This document shows, in pieces, positions 11,495 to 22,381 of a stretch of 64,000 nucleotides of DNA. The position numbers and the translations under genes were made by a program. The notes under the pieces are model-generated. The model was not told where the DNA came from and ran no database searches. It saw only the letters and a list, made by a program, of their open reading frames with translations. This DNA comes from Diphasiastrum complanatum (lineage: Eukaryota; Streptophyta; Lycopodiopsida; Lycopodiales; Lycopodiaceae): NCBI GenBank assembly GCA_029204225.1, contig CM055102.1, forward strand, positions 19,526,688-19,590,687, read 5' to 3'. Each line of letters begins with the position of its first letter. The first letter of the stretch is position 1.

Positions 11495-13300
11495 GCCCGA
11501 TCATATCAGCGGATGAACCTTTGTTTACCGATGTGTCCTCATCGTGGTACAAGAGGAGTATCTGACTCATGCTGGTTGGGGTCTAAAAAATGTGGTCCTA
11601 GTCAACTCCTTACTTCCATGCATTTCTGGTGACATGTGCGAACCTCCGACTTTAAGGTCTTGAACTACACTTAGGTGCAGCTTCATAATTCAGTTATGGA
11701 AGTCTGAGCTTTTGGCATCATTTGGTTCCTATCTTGGTACACAAATGGATCTTTCCAAGAAGCTTGATCTAGCTGCTTGTTTGCTTTGTAATATTTCAAG
11801 AACTCCCAATTCATGGGGACTTCAGCCTCTGGTTTTTAAGTGATTTACATTTCTTTGAAACAGTTCTCATAAATCCTCTTTGGTCATGACCTCCAATATC
11901 CTGCATTTTTGCGAGGTTGGTATTTGGAAATTGTTGCCTTCTAAATTTACTCAAAGTATTTGACAATTAGAATTCTTCCAAGTATGAAAAGTTGCTCTCA
12001 GTTATTGTGTTTGTAAAACTAACAAATGAGTTTAAAATGGTCATACATCTACCTCCTGTTGCTTTAGGATGCCCATGTTAGTCTATGAAGGTGTCAAGTT
12101 TTTCATTGTAACCTGGGCAACCTCCCTACTAGGGAAAGACTGCATGTTTGGAGTTTTGGCATGGTTCTGTATTTTGTTTAGCATGGAGCCCCCCATTTTA
12201 ATAATTAAAATAATTTTGACTCTCTCCATTATGCAATTTCAGTCTCCATAAGATAGAAGTAGGGTATGTGCGATCATGATTTCAAAACCTTGAATAGGTG
12301 AGTAATCTTATCCTTAGCAACATTGAGGAATCTTATCCAATAAAAACCTGAGGTCTGAACTATGAAAAGCATTGAACCATAGTTCCATAGCGCAGAGGAT
12401 GGGCATGTACTGAATGTCGTCCAATATGTACTTTATTTTCATAAGAAGTTCGCTTGATACTTCTGGATTTTTTTCTTCAAGTTCTAAAAAAAGTCCCATA
12501 GTGGCATTTGGTCCATAGCTAGCAAATTTCTATTGCTTCTGCTTTTGTAAAATCATTTTTTCCTTTTTTACAAAGGAAATGTTGGCACCTACCTGAGTGC
12601 AATTTGCTTGAATTTTTTTTTCAAGCAGATTATTTTTACACGCCTTCTGGGCATCGGAAGGTGCATGTATAACTTTTTGGCCTTTGTTTACATGGATCAT
12701 TTGCCTGGAAAAGTGCGTGTTAATAAATTCACATAAAAGTAGGTAAAAAGTGTTTTCATGATGAAGAAGGGCCACCCTCCCCAGCCCTTCTGCAAGCACT
12801 AATCATTGAACTATTCACTATGCACTAAGCTTTTGCTTTGGCATATAGTTAGATGTGCATATTCTACTTGCAAATCAATGGCAAGTTAAAATTCCAACTG
12901 ATGGAACAAATATTTTTATCCTATTATAGTTTTCACGAACAATTGTAGCGACCATTCTATTAAAATATTTGTTCAAGAAGTTATGAAAGGATGTTGTGCC
13001 ATCTCATCTTTGTTCTGCTTTTTAATGTTTTGGCAATGATCATTTCCTTTCATGATTAAGCATATGGTGTCCTTGGCTTGTTCTTGTTGTTGACAATGAT
13101 TGGGCACTTATAGAGTTTTAAGCAAGTAATTTGATTAGCAGTACTTATGATATCATTCTTGAATTCAAGCTTGTGCATACATATAAATCCTTTATACCTA
13201 CTCCACTTTGTTGCTTTTATTCAAAGTATATTGGCTCTCAAAGCACAAGATAAAGCAAAAAGTCCACTTTATTGATTGAGACGTAAGTAAAAAGGGTAGC
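11495..13300. other. ORC5 3' flank and intergenic DNA
   Basis: The first few hundred bases should be 3' UTR, but I found no clear AATAAA there. The only coding-like part is the minus-strand stretch at 12314-12526, listed separately. The rest shows nothing recognisable. Confidence 0.5.
12314..12526 (-). other. Coding-like stretch of unknown identity
   Basis: On the minus strand an open frame reads FASYGPNATMGLFLELEEKN, then PEVSSELLMKIKYILDDIQ and onward, ending at 12314. It is preceded by a possible acceptor (AATAG, near 12527) and contains a possible donor (CAG then GTTTTT, near 12346). The composition looks protein-like rather than random, but I do not recognise the family. It could be an exon relic of a displaced gene or chance. 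Confidence 0.2.
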
Positions 13301-13310
13301 GTGTGTGTGT

Positions 13311-13386
<76 letters not shown>
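13301..13386. repeat. Compound microsatellite (GT)n(GC)n(GT)n(GA)n
   Basis: An uninterrupted run of GT, then GC, then GT, then GA dinucleotides, with a potential for Z-DNA in the GT/GC part. Open frames reading Leu-Ser or Thr-His repeats here are artefacts. Confidence 0.97.
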
Positions 13387-13387
<1 letters not shown>

Positions 13388-14512
13388 CATTCGGTGAAAT
13401 GGGCCCAAGACAAAATTGTGGTGTACCATTAAAGTTACACATCCTCACCTACTTTTGAACATGTTAGTCTTGAGACCAACCTCCGATAGAGTAGTGAGCA
13501 AATCACCATAGGGAGGTTATGTAGTTCTTGAGCACTAGAGCCTTTTGAATGTTATCAAGCTTTTTGTAATCCTTCTGAAAAAAATTATTTTGACAGTTTT
13601 GAATTGTAATTTCACTTATGATTTACAATGGTGCATGCATTAAAAAAACACTCGTTAGAGTGCTTTTAGCAGCAAGCCATCACCACTATGAGTTGGTTTG
13701 ATAGTCACGAAAAATGGGCCACGTCATTTTATTCAAAAGAAAAGGACAACAAATCAAAATTTGCAAGCGTGTTCTAAGGCATTGAGTCCTTCTGATTGCT
13801 TGTAACACTTCTTGTCACCTTTGGAATGATAGCTCAGGAGCATTGCCCAAGAACAATACTAAATTTTCAAAAGAGGGAGAGACTAGACAATTGGCATTAT
13901 CGTTTGATATTGGATCAACAATAGTGGCTAGTTGATTTAATAGCTCTTTGAAACTATTAAGGTCATCACCTACTGAAGGGAGGATGAACTTTCCATGATT
14001 GATAGAATGATATAGAACGATACAAACATGTAAGAATTTCTAAGGATTAAATCTGATTCGGATTTCTGACAAGCCTGAATGTGGAATTTGCTTGCCTCCA
14101 AAGAAGAAAGAATTGATACAAATATACCTAACACTCTAATTTACTGATATTATTCAATTGATATAGGCGTCTTGACAACCATGATGAGTGTGGAATTTTA
14201 GGTATCCATGGTTGCCATATGTTCATGGATTCGATATTCAACATAGATCAGTGAAGAGTTAAACATATTAGATTAGTAATTAAATCAGAGCAGACAGTCA
14301 GTATACAACAACTGATACATATCATAACGTACACAAGAAATGTAGTAAATAATTATGTTTTTTAAAATCAATGAAATCATGGATTTTGTGAGTATTTTAA
14401 CATTATGGTGGTTGAATAATTCTCACAGTAATTAGGTGACGTGAGCTATGATCATATTATGCTTTGTCTTAAAGATGAACAATCTAAAGATTAATACTTC
14501 TATGATTAGCCT
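13387..14512. other. Intergenic DNA, no feature recognised
   Basis: AT-rich sequence without a coding frame, LTR edge or repeat that I could identify. Confidence 0.5.
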
Positions 14513-14524
14513 AATATATATATA

Positions 14525-14582
<58 letters not shown>
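14513..14582. repeat. (TA)n(TATC)n(TA)n microsatellite
   Basis: TA repeats flank about eight TATC/CTAT tetranucleotide units. Confidence 0.97.
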
Positions 14583-14586
<4 letters not shown>

Positions 14587-15254
14587 GTTGAAGTTACAGA
14601 GCTTATTATATAAGCTATTCTTGTAAACTATGTTACAATGAATTGGGTGTTTAGAAGTTTAGGCCAACTTGAGAGTATGGGGTTAGGGGAGGAAAAACAC
14701 TCGAGTGTGTGGGAGTGACGTTGCCCTCATGTGTGAATAGTTTTCTATTTTGAAATGTTAATAAATTAAAAACAACAAAGAAAACACCTAAATGGTTCGG
14801 ATGCAAGCAAAAGAAAAGAAATTGGAATTTCAAAATAAAAGTTTTGAATTTTTTTTGCAAAGAAACAAAACTATAATAATGAAAACCTGAAGGTCTTCTC
14901 TCAAAGTTCCAACAAAAAATTGTTAATCAAAACGAAAAATGAACCTCATCACAAGAACTTTCATAACTTTGTCAATTCTTCACCAAATTGGCTGGAAATT
15001 GACTCAAGTTTTAGATAGAGATATACTGATCTCTAAATTTATAGTCAGAAAGGCCAAAATCATAGGCAAAATGGAGAAAACAGACAACAAAAACCATCGG
15101 TAACAAAATTTGTAGTGCCATAACTTTGTCAAAGGATTTTCTTTTGCAAGAATTTGTTGTGAAAGATTTAGGTTCATAACATTTTTGTTTTGGCTTGAAA
15201 ATTTGGAGGAACAACACCATAACAATTATCACAAATACAAACTACATACTAATC

Positions 15255-15930
15255 TATAGGATTGTAAAGCAATTGCTACACCTTTAGAAGTAAATTACAA
15301 ATTGTCAAGCTATGATGGTGATGAGTTTGATGTTAGCATATATCATCAACTTATTGTTAGTATATTTGACAACTATTAGGCTAGACATATTTGTTTGGAT
15401 TGTTGAGTCAATTTATGGCAAAACCAACCACACTACATTGGAACATCTCAAGCGTTTTTAGATATCTCAAGACAACTATGCACCTTGGCTTATGTTATGA
15501 GGAAGGCAAAGTTGTATGTTTGCAAGGGTCTTGTTGACAATGATTGGAGAGAAGATACCACCGATAGGATATGTTTTCTCCAGTACTATTGTTGTTTCTT
15601 GGTTAAGTAAAAAGCAACCTATTGTTGCTTTATCTTTAACAAAGATGGATGTAGGACACTTTGCAATGCTACATGTAAAGCTTTTTGGTTTCAAAAGCTA
15701 CTTGAAAGCTTTGGTGTGGCACACTCAATCTATTGTGATATATTGCAATAACCTTTTTACAATTCAAATTGCAAAGAATCTAGTTTTTCATGCCAAGGCA
15801 GAACATATTCAAGTTTAATATCATATTGTATGAGAGAAGTTACAATGTAAATATATTGATATTCAACATTGTAGCTAAAAAAATCAAGCGCTATTGTTAT
15901 AAAATCTACTTCACAAAGAATCTTCAACAT
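15255..15930 (+). pseudogene. Copia RT C-terminus and RNase H relic
   Basis: Across two frames one can read AIATPLEVNYKLSSYDGD near 15268, YLKTTMHLGLCYEEGK near 15462, VVSWLSKKQPIVALS near 15593, a CDNL-like site near 15743 and HAKAEHIQVQYH-like sequence near 15790. These are the landmarks of the end of Copia pol. It has several stops and no recognisable LTR beside it. Confidence 0.75.
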
Positions 15931-16208
15931 ATTTTTTCATCTTGGTTATAATGTAAACCAAAATACACCTTAATGAGCGGTGTTAAAATTTCAAGTATAG
16001 GGTAGAAACAAAAACTATTCATTTTTACCATATAATTGTAAAGTTGAGGTGCATGAAAGACACCTATGACAGATCTACAATTTACTTCTAGAGTAGAGTT
16101 ACATGTGGCACAAATACAGAAAAGTAGATATATGGCTTGTTCTACTTACACAAGCTAATGTGTGTGTGTGATAAGAGAGCATAATTTGCTTCATACCTAT
16201 CTGGTTGT

Positions 16209-16308
<100 letters not shown>

Positions 16309-16365
16309 TCCTTAGCTCTCCTTGGATGGATGATTCAGGAAAGTCATCCATGTCACAACTCTCCA

Positions 16366-16991
16366 TCAATCTCTCAAACCGCTTGGCGAGCTTCCTGTGT
16401 CAGGTGATCGACTTCTTGGTGAAAATGTATCCCATGGTACATATTTCTCTTTGTGTTTGTCATCTGCAACTTCCATTCTCCTAGCACCAAATGGTTTATC
16501 CCTACCTCTCCAACTTGTCTCCTGATGTTGAGTGTGTGACGACATCATGAGGTGCATCCATCTGTCCATCATCATGAATGTCAATAATGGTCCATCATCA
16601 AGAGGAATTCTCATTGTACCATCTTTGCCACTTGATATGTCCAACTTCTCAGCATCCCCATCTTTGTACATATTAGATTCATGAAAGACAACATCACGGC
16701 TAACATGCATTCTGTTCTCCAATGGATCGAAGCATCTATAGCCCTATCATATCCTAAGAAGATGCACTTCATAGCTTTTACATCAAGCTTGCACCTCTCT
16801 TCTTTAGGAATGTGGACAAAGGCCTTACATCCAAACATTCGTAAATGGTTTTGTCTTTTGATCCTGCATTTGTCACAAAAGTCATTATATTCATTAGACT
16901 TGTACTCACCTCCACTGTCAAATCTTAGGAACTTGATCTTCCTACCTATTTGATTTCGATGGCTTGAAGCTCTTGAAGGTGGAAAAAGCAT
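16366..16991 (-). pseudogene. Copia integrase and linker relic
   Basis: The minus strand reads KIKFLRFDSGGEYKSNEY (integrase second Asp region), then jumps to HLRMFGCKAFVHIPKEERCK and KCIFLGYD. In another frame it continues to SRDVVFHESNMY and a Pro/Asp-rich linker. The VER/E segment of the core is deleted. This is a relic only. Confidence 0.8.
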
Positions 16992-16993
16992 TT

Positions 16994-17056
16994 GATTTCT
17001 TCTTTAAGAAGTATATCCACAAGTGCAAATGGACTAGATATACTTCTTAAATAAAA
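16994..17056. repeat. Inverted repeat at the join of two opposite Copia relics
   Basis: TTTAAGAAGTATATC at 17003-17017 is mirrored by GATATACTTCTTAAA at 17037-17051, with about 26 bp arms allowing a few mismatches. It sits exactly between a minus-strand and a plus-strand Copia fragment. Confidence 0.75.
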
Positions 17057-17680
17057 AATCAGATGGAATGATGGAGCCCTCAAAATCCTCTTCTCGGTAG
17101 AGCAACTTTCGTGTCAGGAAGAGATCCTTGTGTTTCTAGCTTTCTATGGATATGCTATTTGAATGCTACTTCCATTGTAATTGCTATTAGCTTAGATTTG
17201 GCACATGACAAGGACATAACTGTTTATAGGATTCTCATTGGATCCCTTATTTGGTTGACCATAGCTAGGTCGAGTTTGAGCTTTAGTGTGCATAAATTGA
17301 GTCAATTCATGCAGTTGTCATTTGAAACAAGGATCTTGAGACATGTTTTTTCCACTCTAGATTATGGGTTGATCTATAAAGGAGAGGATCTAACAATGGT
17401 TGCTTTTTCAAATTCGGACTTTGCTAGTGACAAAGTGGATAGAAAGTCCACAAGGGCTTACACAATCTTTATTGGAGGCAATCTTGTATCTTAGTTATCC
17501 AAGAAGCAAGATAGAATTTCATTATTATCATGTGAAGCTGAGTGTACAAGGCCCTTACAACAATCACCAAAGAAGTACTCTTGTGGATTAAGAGGTTACT
17601 CGTGGAGCTAAAGTGCATCAAAGATGAAGATCTGCCCATTGTCAAATATTAGCTCGAGCTAGTGTAGGTTGTTGACACTT
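17057..17680 (+). pseudogene. Copia RT C-terminus and RNase H relic
   Basis: It reads VYRILIGSLIWLTIARSSL, FSVHKLSQFMQ, FSNSDFASDKVDRKSTRAYT and then SKKQDRISLLSCEAE after a stop. These correspond to the Copia landmarks GSLMYLT.TRPDI, VS.LSQF, YSDADWAGD and SSTEAEY. It has the opposite orientation to the fragment just to its left. Confidence 0.8.
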
Positions 17681-17750
17681 GGCTTGATGGTAGAGGGCAA
17701 AAACAAAACACCTCATAATGTCATTTGACCATGTGGACCAATAAGATCAA

Positions 17751-17845
17751 GAGGTGTACTAAAATGTTCCAATCATTGTAAGAAGTGATTTAAGAGTGGT
17801 CCAATCTTTGTAAGAGGTGATTTTAGAGAGGTCCAATCATTGAGC
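17751..17845. repeat. Three imperfect 31-32 bp tandem units
   Basis: Units begin at 17751, 17782 and 17814, with the common core GAGGTG...TCCAATC(A/T)TTG. The surrounding 17681-18168 is otherwise without a recognised feature. Confidence 0.7.
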
Positions 17846-18168
17846 TTCATTGCCATCAATCTTGGATCTCGAGCCACTCTATGATAGTGTGTGAGCTTGA
17901 TTATAAACTAAGTTTTTTTATGAGAGTTAAGAAGAGTGAGCTCCAACACTTACAATTTTTTTCTACATTCGCTCTCTACCCGAGAGCAAGCCAATTTTAT
18001 ACTTATTTTTCTCATCAAATGTAGCCTTATGATGTGAATGATAGTTGGTGAATGATAGATGCATGTTTGTGTGTCTTGCCTTGAGATTGTCAAGCTAGAT
18101 TTTTTGCATCAATCAAGAGATAGATCTATGCGCAATCACACACTTCTTATAAGATCAATCACATCGAA

Positions 18169-18723
18169 TTGTGTCTTCACATGTGTAAAAAGTTGACAAT
18201 TACAACTTCCTCTCCAACCTCTGCCTCCACCTCCACCATTTCCACCTCTTTTGCCTCCACCACCCATGTTACCACCACCCAACTACCTCCTACCCTTATG
18301 TTTATTCTTCCTTCGAATTTTTTAAGTAGCGTCCATGGACCTCGACCGAGTGTTTTTGCCCCTTCTCAATCCACGAATGTTTATGCTTCCCATGGTGTGC
18401 AAGTTGCACTTGCAGGTCAATAGCAAGTCAACATAGTTTGCCAAATCAGCTAGCAAACCAACGTATCCTCAAGCTCAAGGAATGTGATGATTGGATGCGT
18501 CAAAAGGATGCCCTACATGCCAAGGCTGACACTATTGACCAATTGATTCAACAAATGTACGGCGTTGAGGATTTGAATTTCAATGTTCAACAAGACAACG
18601 AAAATTCCAAAAGAGTGAATAAAGAAAAAGATATGGAAATCAAGAAGCTGCACACTCATATCTAGAAGCTCAATGACTCCATATCTAAGCACCAACTCTC
18701 CACCTCCTACAACCTCCGCACGA
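18169..18723 (+). pseudogene. Unidentified coding remnant: Ser/Thr-rich part then coiled-coil part
   Basis: Frame 1 (18169-18423) gives a Ser/Thr/Pro-rich peptide. After a stop and frame change, 18438-18665 gives an Asp/Lys/Gln-rich heptad-like peptide (ILKLKECDDWMRQKDALHAK), continuing past one stop to about 18723. The layout resembles gag-like or plant mobile-element proteins, but I do not recognise it. No LTR or inverted repeat was seen around it. Confidence 0.3.
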
Positions 18724-18850
18724 ACCCTCCAAGGGCACTCGTCTCACAATGAGACTGTTTGGACCTACAAACAATTGGATACGCTAAAAAATAAACCCGC
18801 TGAGAAACCATCCAAGATATTATGGCCCATCGAATCGACTTGAGCAAGCA

Positions 18851-19614
18851 TGTCGAAAAGTGGTATGCAGAAGATAGGTCTAGCTCAAAAAGAAACGAAT
18901 GAAAATAATTCATGTGTCTAGAAAGAAAACCTTTCGTGCATGGCAAAATAAACTATCTTCATCTTTCCAATTCATGGCTACACCTATTAATTCAAAACAA
19001 AATAGAAGTAAATGAGTACAATAAGTTGCGGATTGAAGCTGTGTACTCTATGCTATCTCTGAGCGGCTAAAAATGAAAGTCTGAATTAATGTGCAATGCT
19101 GATGAGCAGTAGCGCAATAGCAATCTCTAAAACAACTCTAAGAAGTGAGCTAGAATGCTCAGGAGTGCTCAAGCTCACAGGCTCGAGAGAGAGAGAGCTA
19201 AATATTCAAACACTTATGATAATTCTGATTTTCAATGAATTAATCTGTATGAATATGAACAACTATTTATACTAAGAAATTAGATCGTCAATTGCGATCG
19301 CCAGTTGGCTGGTGATCCGCTGGCATCCATCCGGTCCTTGTCATGGATTGCTGATAAGCGGTGAAGTTGGCTGTAAACGTTCTGTCTGCATAAATGAACC
19401 AAAACTGTAGCTCTGCAAAAATGAACTAAAACTGTCACAGGTGACACTGTCCGATTTTTACACGAGATTTCTGTCAGGCAAAAAATATGACACTGTCATA
19501 AACTCCGTGTAATTCTGCAGATTGTGTAAAAACACTTGTAATTGTGCAGACTGGATAAACTGAATGAAGATTAAAACCGATTAGACGATTGGAAAGAAGG
19601 AGAATAATCCAACA
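18851..19614 (-). repeat. LTR, family A, 3' copy (764 bp)
   Basis: On the minus strand it begins TGTTGGATTATTCTCC at 19614 beside the PPT and ends CGACA at 18851. It matches the LTR at 26907-28083 over most of its length, but lacks about 190 bp near 19000 and about 150-200 bp near 19450. Confidence 0.78.
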
Positions 19615-19791
19615 CTCCCCCTTAATCTGAATCCTTGAATGCCTTGACCTTCAAACTTAGTTCTACACATAATCTTCTGTGTGACTCCAAACTTAATGCT
19701 TTAGTAAAAACATATGCTATCATATCTTGTGTTCTACAGTACTGCAATTTGAACTCTTAGTTGAGGACTTTGCTTCTGATAAAATGATACT

Positions 19792-20157
19792 TCAATTCAA
19801 CGTGCTTACTCCTGGAATGAGATCTAGGTTGGTTGATAAAGCGATGGCACTTTGATTATCACAAAATAATGTCGTCGAAGCATATTGATTTAGACCGATA
19901 TCTGAGAGTAAGTTTTTCAACCAAATTGTTTTCTTTGTAGCTTGAGAGGTTGTGATATACTCTGATTCAGTGGAAGATAGAGCTATCGAAGATTGCTTGC
20001 GATTGTTCAAGGAAATTGGACCATTGTTGAGGAAGAATGAAAATCCAGAAGTAGATTTACGAGTGTCTATATCTCCTTCCCAACTCGCATTTGTGTAACC
20101 ACTAAGTAAATTGAGTTTGTCGTTGCCGAATGCACCATAACAAATGCAAAAGTCCAT
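19792..20157 (-). pseudogene. Copia RNase H fragment of the 18851-20462 element
   Basis: An open stretch of 121 codons covering GYTNASWEGDIDTRKSTSG, KQSSIALSSTESEY and LFCDNQSAIALS. The usual SRSKHIE block after it is degraded. No complete pol. Confidence 0.8.
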
Positions 20158-20462
20158 GGTAGCTCAAATATATCTCATGACTCTGATAAGATCCTTCCAA
20201 TGTGTTGTACTAGGATTAGTCACAAATTGACTGAGAGAACTGACTGCAAAGGCTATGTCTGGCCTGGTTCAAATCATGGCGTACATAAGAGATCCTATAA
20301 TAGAATGGTAAGGATACTCACGCATCTGCCGCTATTTTTTGAAAGGAAAGTATGGAGAGCCTTTAATAGTACATTTGTTGTACTTGTTACTAGTAAAAAT
20401 GGGTCCAATTAGAGCCTATCTTCTTGAACTAGTGAAAGGTTAAATTCCAATAACTATTCAAT

Positions 20463-20760
20463 ATGTCGAAGAAAGCGCAACTGATTTATGCTTCTTTGAG
20501 TTCCACCATATCGGTCCCCCTGCCAGATAGAAACAGAACCCGAAGGTAGATTTCTGGTAGAGACTGTTCCTCCCCAATATGAGTCGGGGTAGCCTCACAG
20601 GACGAGTAGGTCAATAGCATTTCCATCATAGCATAAACTTCCCTGAATATATCTCATCACTCTCTTTAATGCTTTCTAATGAGAGATCCTAGGATTAGAC
20701 ATGAATTGACTTAACATGCTAACAATGTATGCTAAATTTGGTCTAGTACACAACATTGCA
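20463..20760 (-). pseudogene. Older Copia: RT end and start of RNase H
   Basis: The minus strand reads CTRPNLAYIVSMLSQFMSNP next to the insertion, then ALKRVMRYIQG, then after frame changes WWNSKKHKSVALSST, where it stops at the join with the 18851-20462 element. It continues the RT that ends GSLMYAM at 26046. Confidence 0.8.
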
Positions 20761-21411
20761 TGTGAAAGATTTCAGATCTGTAAGATCCAATCTACTTGAA
20801 TGATCTTTGGTTAGAAAGAGAAATACACTACCAATTTCACCAATGTAGAAAAATCAGCATCTACACACAATTTGAGATGCAAACACTAATAGAAATTGAT
20901 CAAACTTGAATGAATTGATTATGTACTATTGCTGTCCATACAAAACCAGCAAGCTACTGTATTAGACATGTGTGGATCCAAAAATAACAAATATGGATCA
21001 TTCTACACATAGAACTGCAAGCAATCACCAAGATAGTGCACCAATGGATAGTAGAACCCAAGAGAGCCATGTATAAGCACGAAATGAGATAGAGAAGAGA
21101 GAAGATAACTCTCTCCACGAGTTACATCCTTTTATAACAGGTCCAAACCCTATTTGGCCACTTGGCTTTCCCACCAAAATGCTAACCCTACCAATTTTGG
21201 GTCTAGATTCAATGTACCCAACTTATTCAAATTGAATCTACTCAAACTCGCATTCTATCTTTCCCACACTTTCAAAAAAGTGTTTATTCAAATGAAATTT
21301 AGACTAATGAACTTTGAAAAGTCACCCTCTAAGTCTAAAACAAGTTTTGGCCTCAATATGCAAAATATGGAAATATTGCAAAATGTGATGAAACTAGTTG
21401 AATCTTTCACA
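20761..21411 (-). repeat. 3' LTR of the nested Copia (651 bp)
   Basis: It lies left of the PPT in this minus-strand element. A TATA-like TTATAAAAGG sits on the minus strand near 21128-21137. Confidence 0.92.
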
Positions 21412-22360
21412 CTCCCTCTTCAACTAGTTTTAGCATAGACTTTGATAATACTCCAAGTGAAGTCCTATGCTTCATGAACAAGTCTTTTCCCAATGCTTTG
21501 GGGAAGATATCAGCTACACATTCCCTTGAAGACATATGTTGAAGCTCCACCTCCTTTGCAATGACTCGCTCCCTCACAAAATGATATTGTATCTCAATAT
21601 GCTTGCTCCTAGCATAGTTTTTGAAAATAGAACTTTGATCCATCATAAGAATGAGCTTCTTCCTAAGAATAGACCTTCTTTCAATGATAATGTAATGCTC
21701 AAAATAGCACAAGAAACCATCAAACCTTGGAAATCCATGAGTAGGTGAGTACATTAATGATGCAAATCCAGCACCACATGACTCCATAAACCAAGTAGTT
21801 TGCACTAGTCCATCTTCAAGATCTACTTGACACAAGAAAATGACCATGAGTTCACCAAAAATTGACAATTTCCAAGTATTGGCACCAAGTAGCTCAACAC
21901 TTGAGAACTTAGCCATGGATGAGTGACATAATGAACCTCCAATAGCTTCAATTCCATCAGCAAAATCAGCCAAGAATGCTAGTACAAATCCAACATCAAA
22001 ACAATGCTCACCAATGTAGCTAGTTTTACCATATCTTGAAAATTTGCACACATCCACATGAAATTGCTCAAACATGAGATAGAACAAGTAAAGTAAACTT
22101 GAACAACACTTCCTTGATGCTCCTTTGACCTTACTTGAGTCTTCAATATGCTGCAAAAACAGATCCATAACACCTTTGCCAATTACCTCTCCTTTGATGC
22201 TCTTGACTAGCTCCAAATTGCCAACTTCCCTTTTGACTAGTTGAAGCGCTTTGAGATCAACCTCTTGATCTTCAACTTGACCATCAAAGTCATTGAACAA
22301 AATTTGTTTTCCAGATTCATTACTTGATTTTATAACAAGATAACATCCATCCACTTGCAT
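21407..22360 (-). CDS. Unidentified 317-codon frame with a Copia RNase H tail, in place of RT
   Basis: The first roughly 245 residues (from MQVDGCYLVIKSSNESGK through a Phe/Leu/Cys-rich middle) show no RT motif: no YVDD, no YGLKQ, no GSLMY. The last 70 residues are clear Copia RNase H sequence: ARSKHIEIQYHFVRERVIA, then CVADIFPKALGKDLF, ending at the PPT. The frame stays open for 954 nt, which is notable in such AT-rich DNA. It could be captured foreign sequence joined to the RNase H remnant. Whether a protein is made is unknown; I do not recognise the new part. Confidence 0.45.
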   Translation of the reverse strand: MQVDGCYLVIKSSNESGKQILFNDFDGQVEDQEVDLKALQLVKREVGNLELVKSIKGEVIGKGVMDLFLQHIEDSSKVKGASRKCCSSLLYLFYLMFEQFHVDVCKFSRYGKTSYIGEHCFDVGFVLAFLADFADGIEAIGGSLCHSSMAKFSSVELLGANTWKLSIFGELMVIFLCQVDLEDGLVQTTWFMESCGAGFASLMYSPTHGFPRFDGFLCYFEHYIIIERRSILRKKLILMMDQSSIFKNYARSKHIEIQYHFVRERVIAKEVELQHMSSRECVADIFPKALGKDLFMKHRTSLGVLSKSMLKLVEEGV

Positions 22361-22381
22361 AGCTCCATATACACAAGAAGA

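Larger units (their letters stand above)
18851..20462 (-). mobile_element. 3' end of a Copia element (RT end, RNase H, PPT, 3' LTR)
   Basis: On the minus strand the order is a degenerate RT end with PYHSIIGSLMYAM near 20310, then RNase H with DTRKSTSGFSFF, LSSTESEYITTS and FCDNQSAIALS (20157-19792), then the PPT (complement of CTCCCCCTTAAT at 19615-19626) and the LTR. The 5' half is missing: at about 20463 it abuts RNase H of a different Copia copy, probably through a deletion between two related elements. Confidence 0.82.

Noticed and set aside
12314-12499. Splicing factor SF3B1-like fragment
   Set aside because: Only a short E-x-x-PEV resemblance; the rest does not align, so no family name is given.
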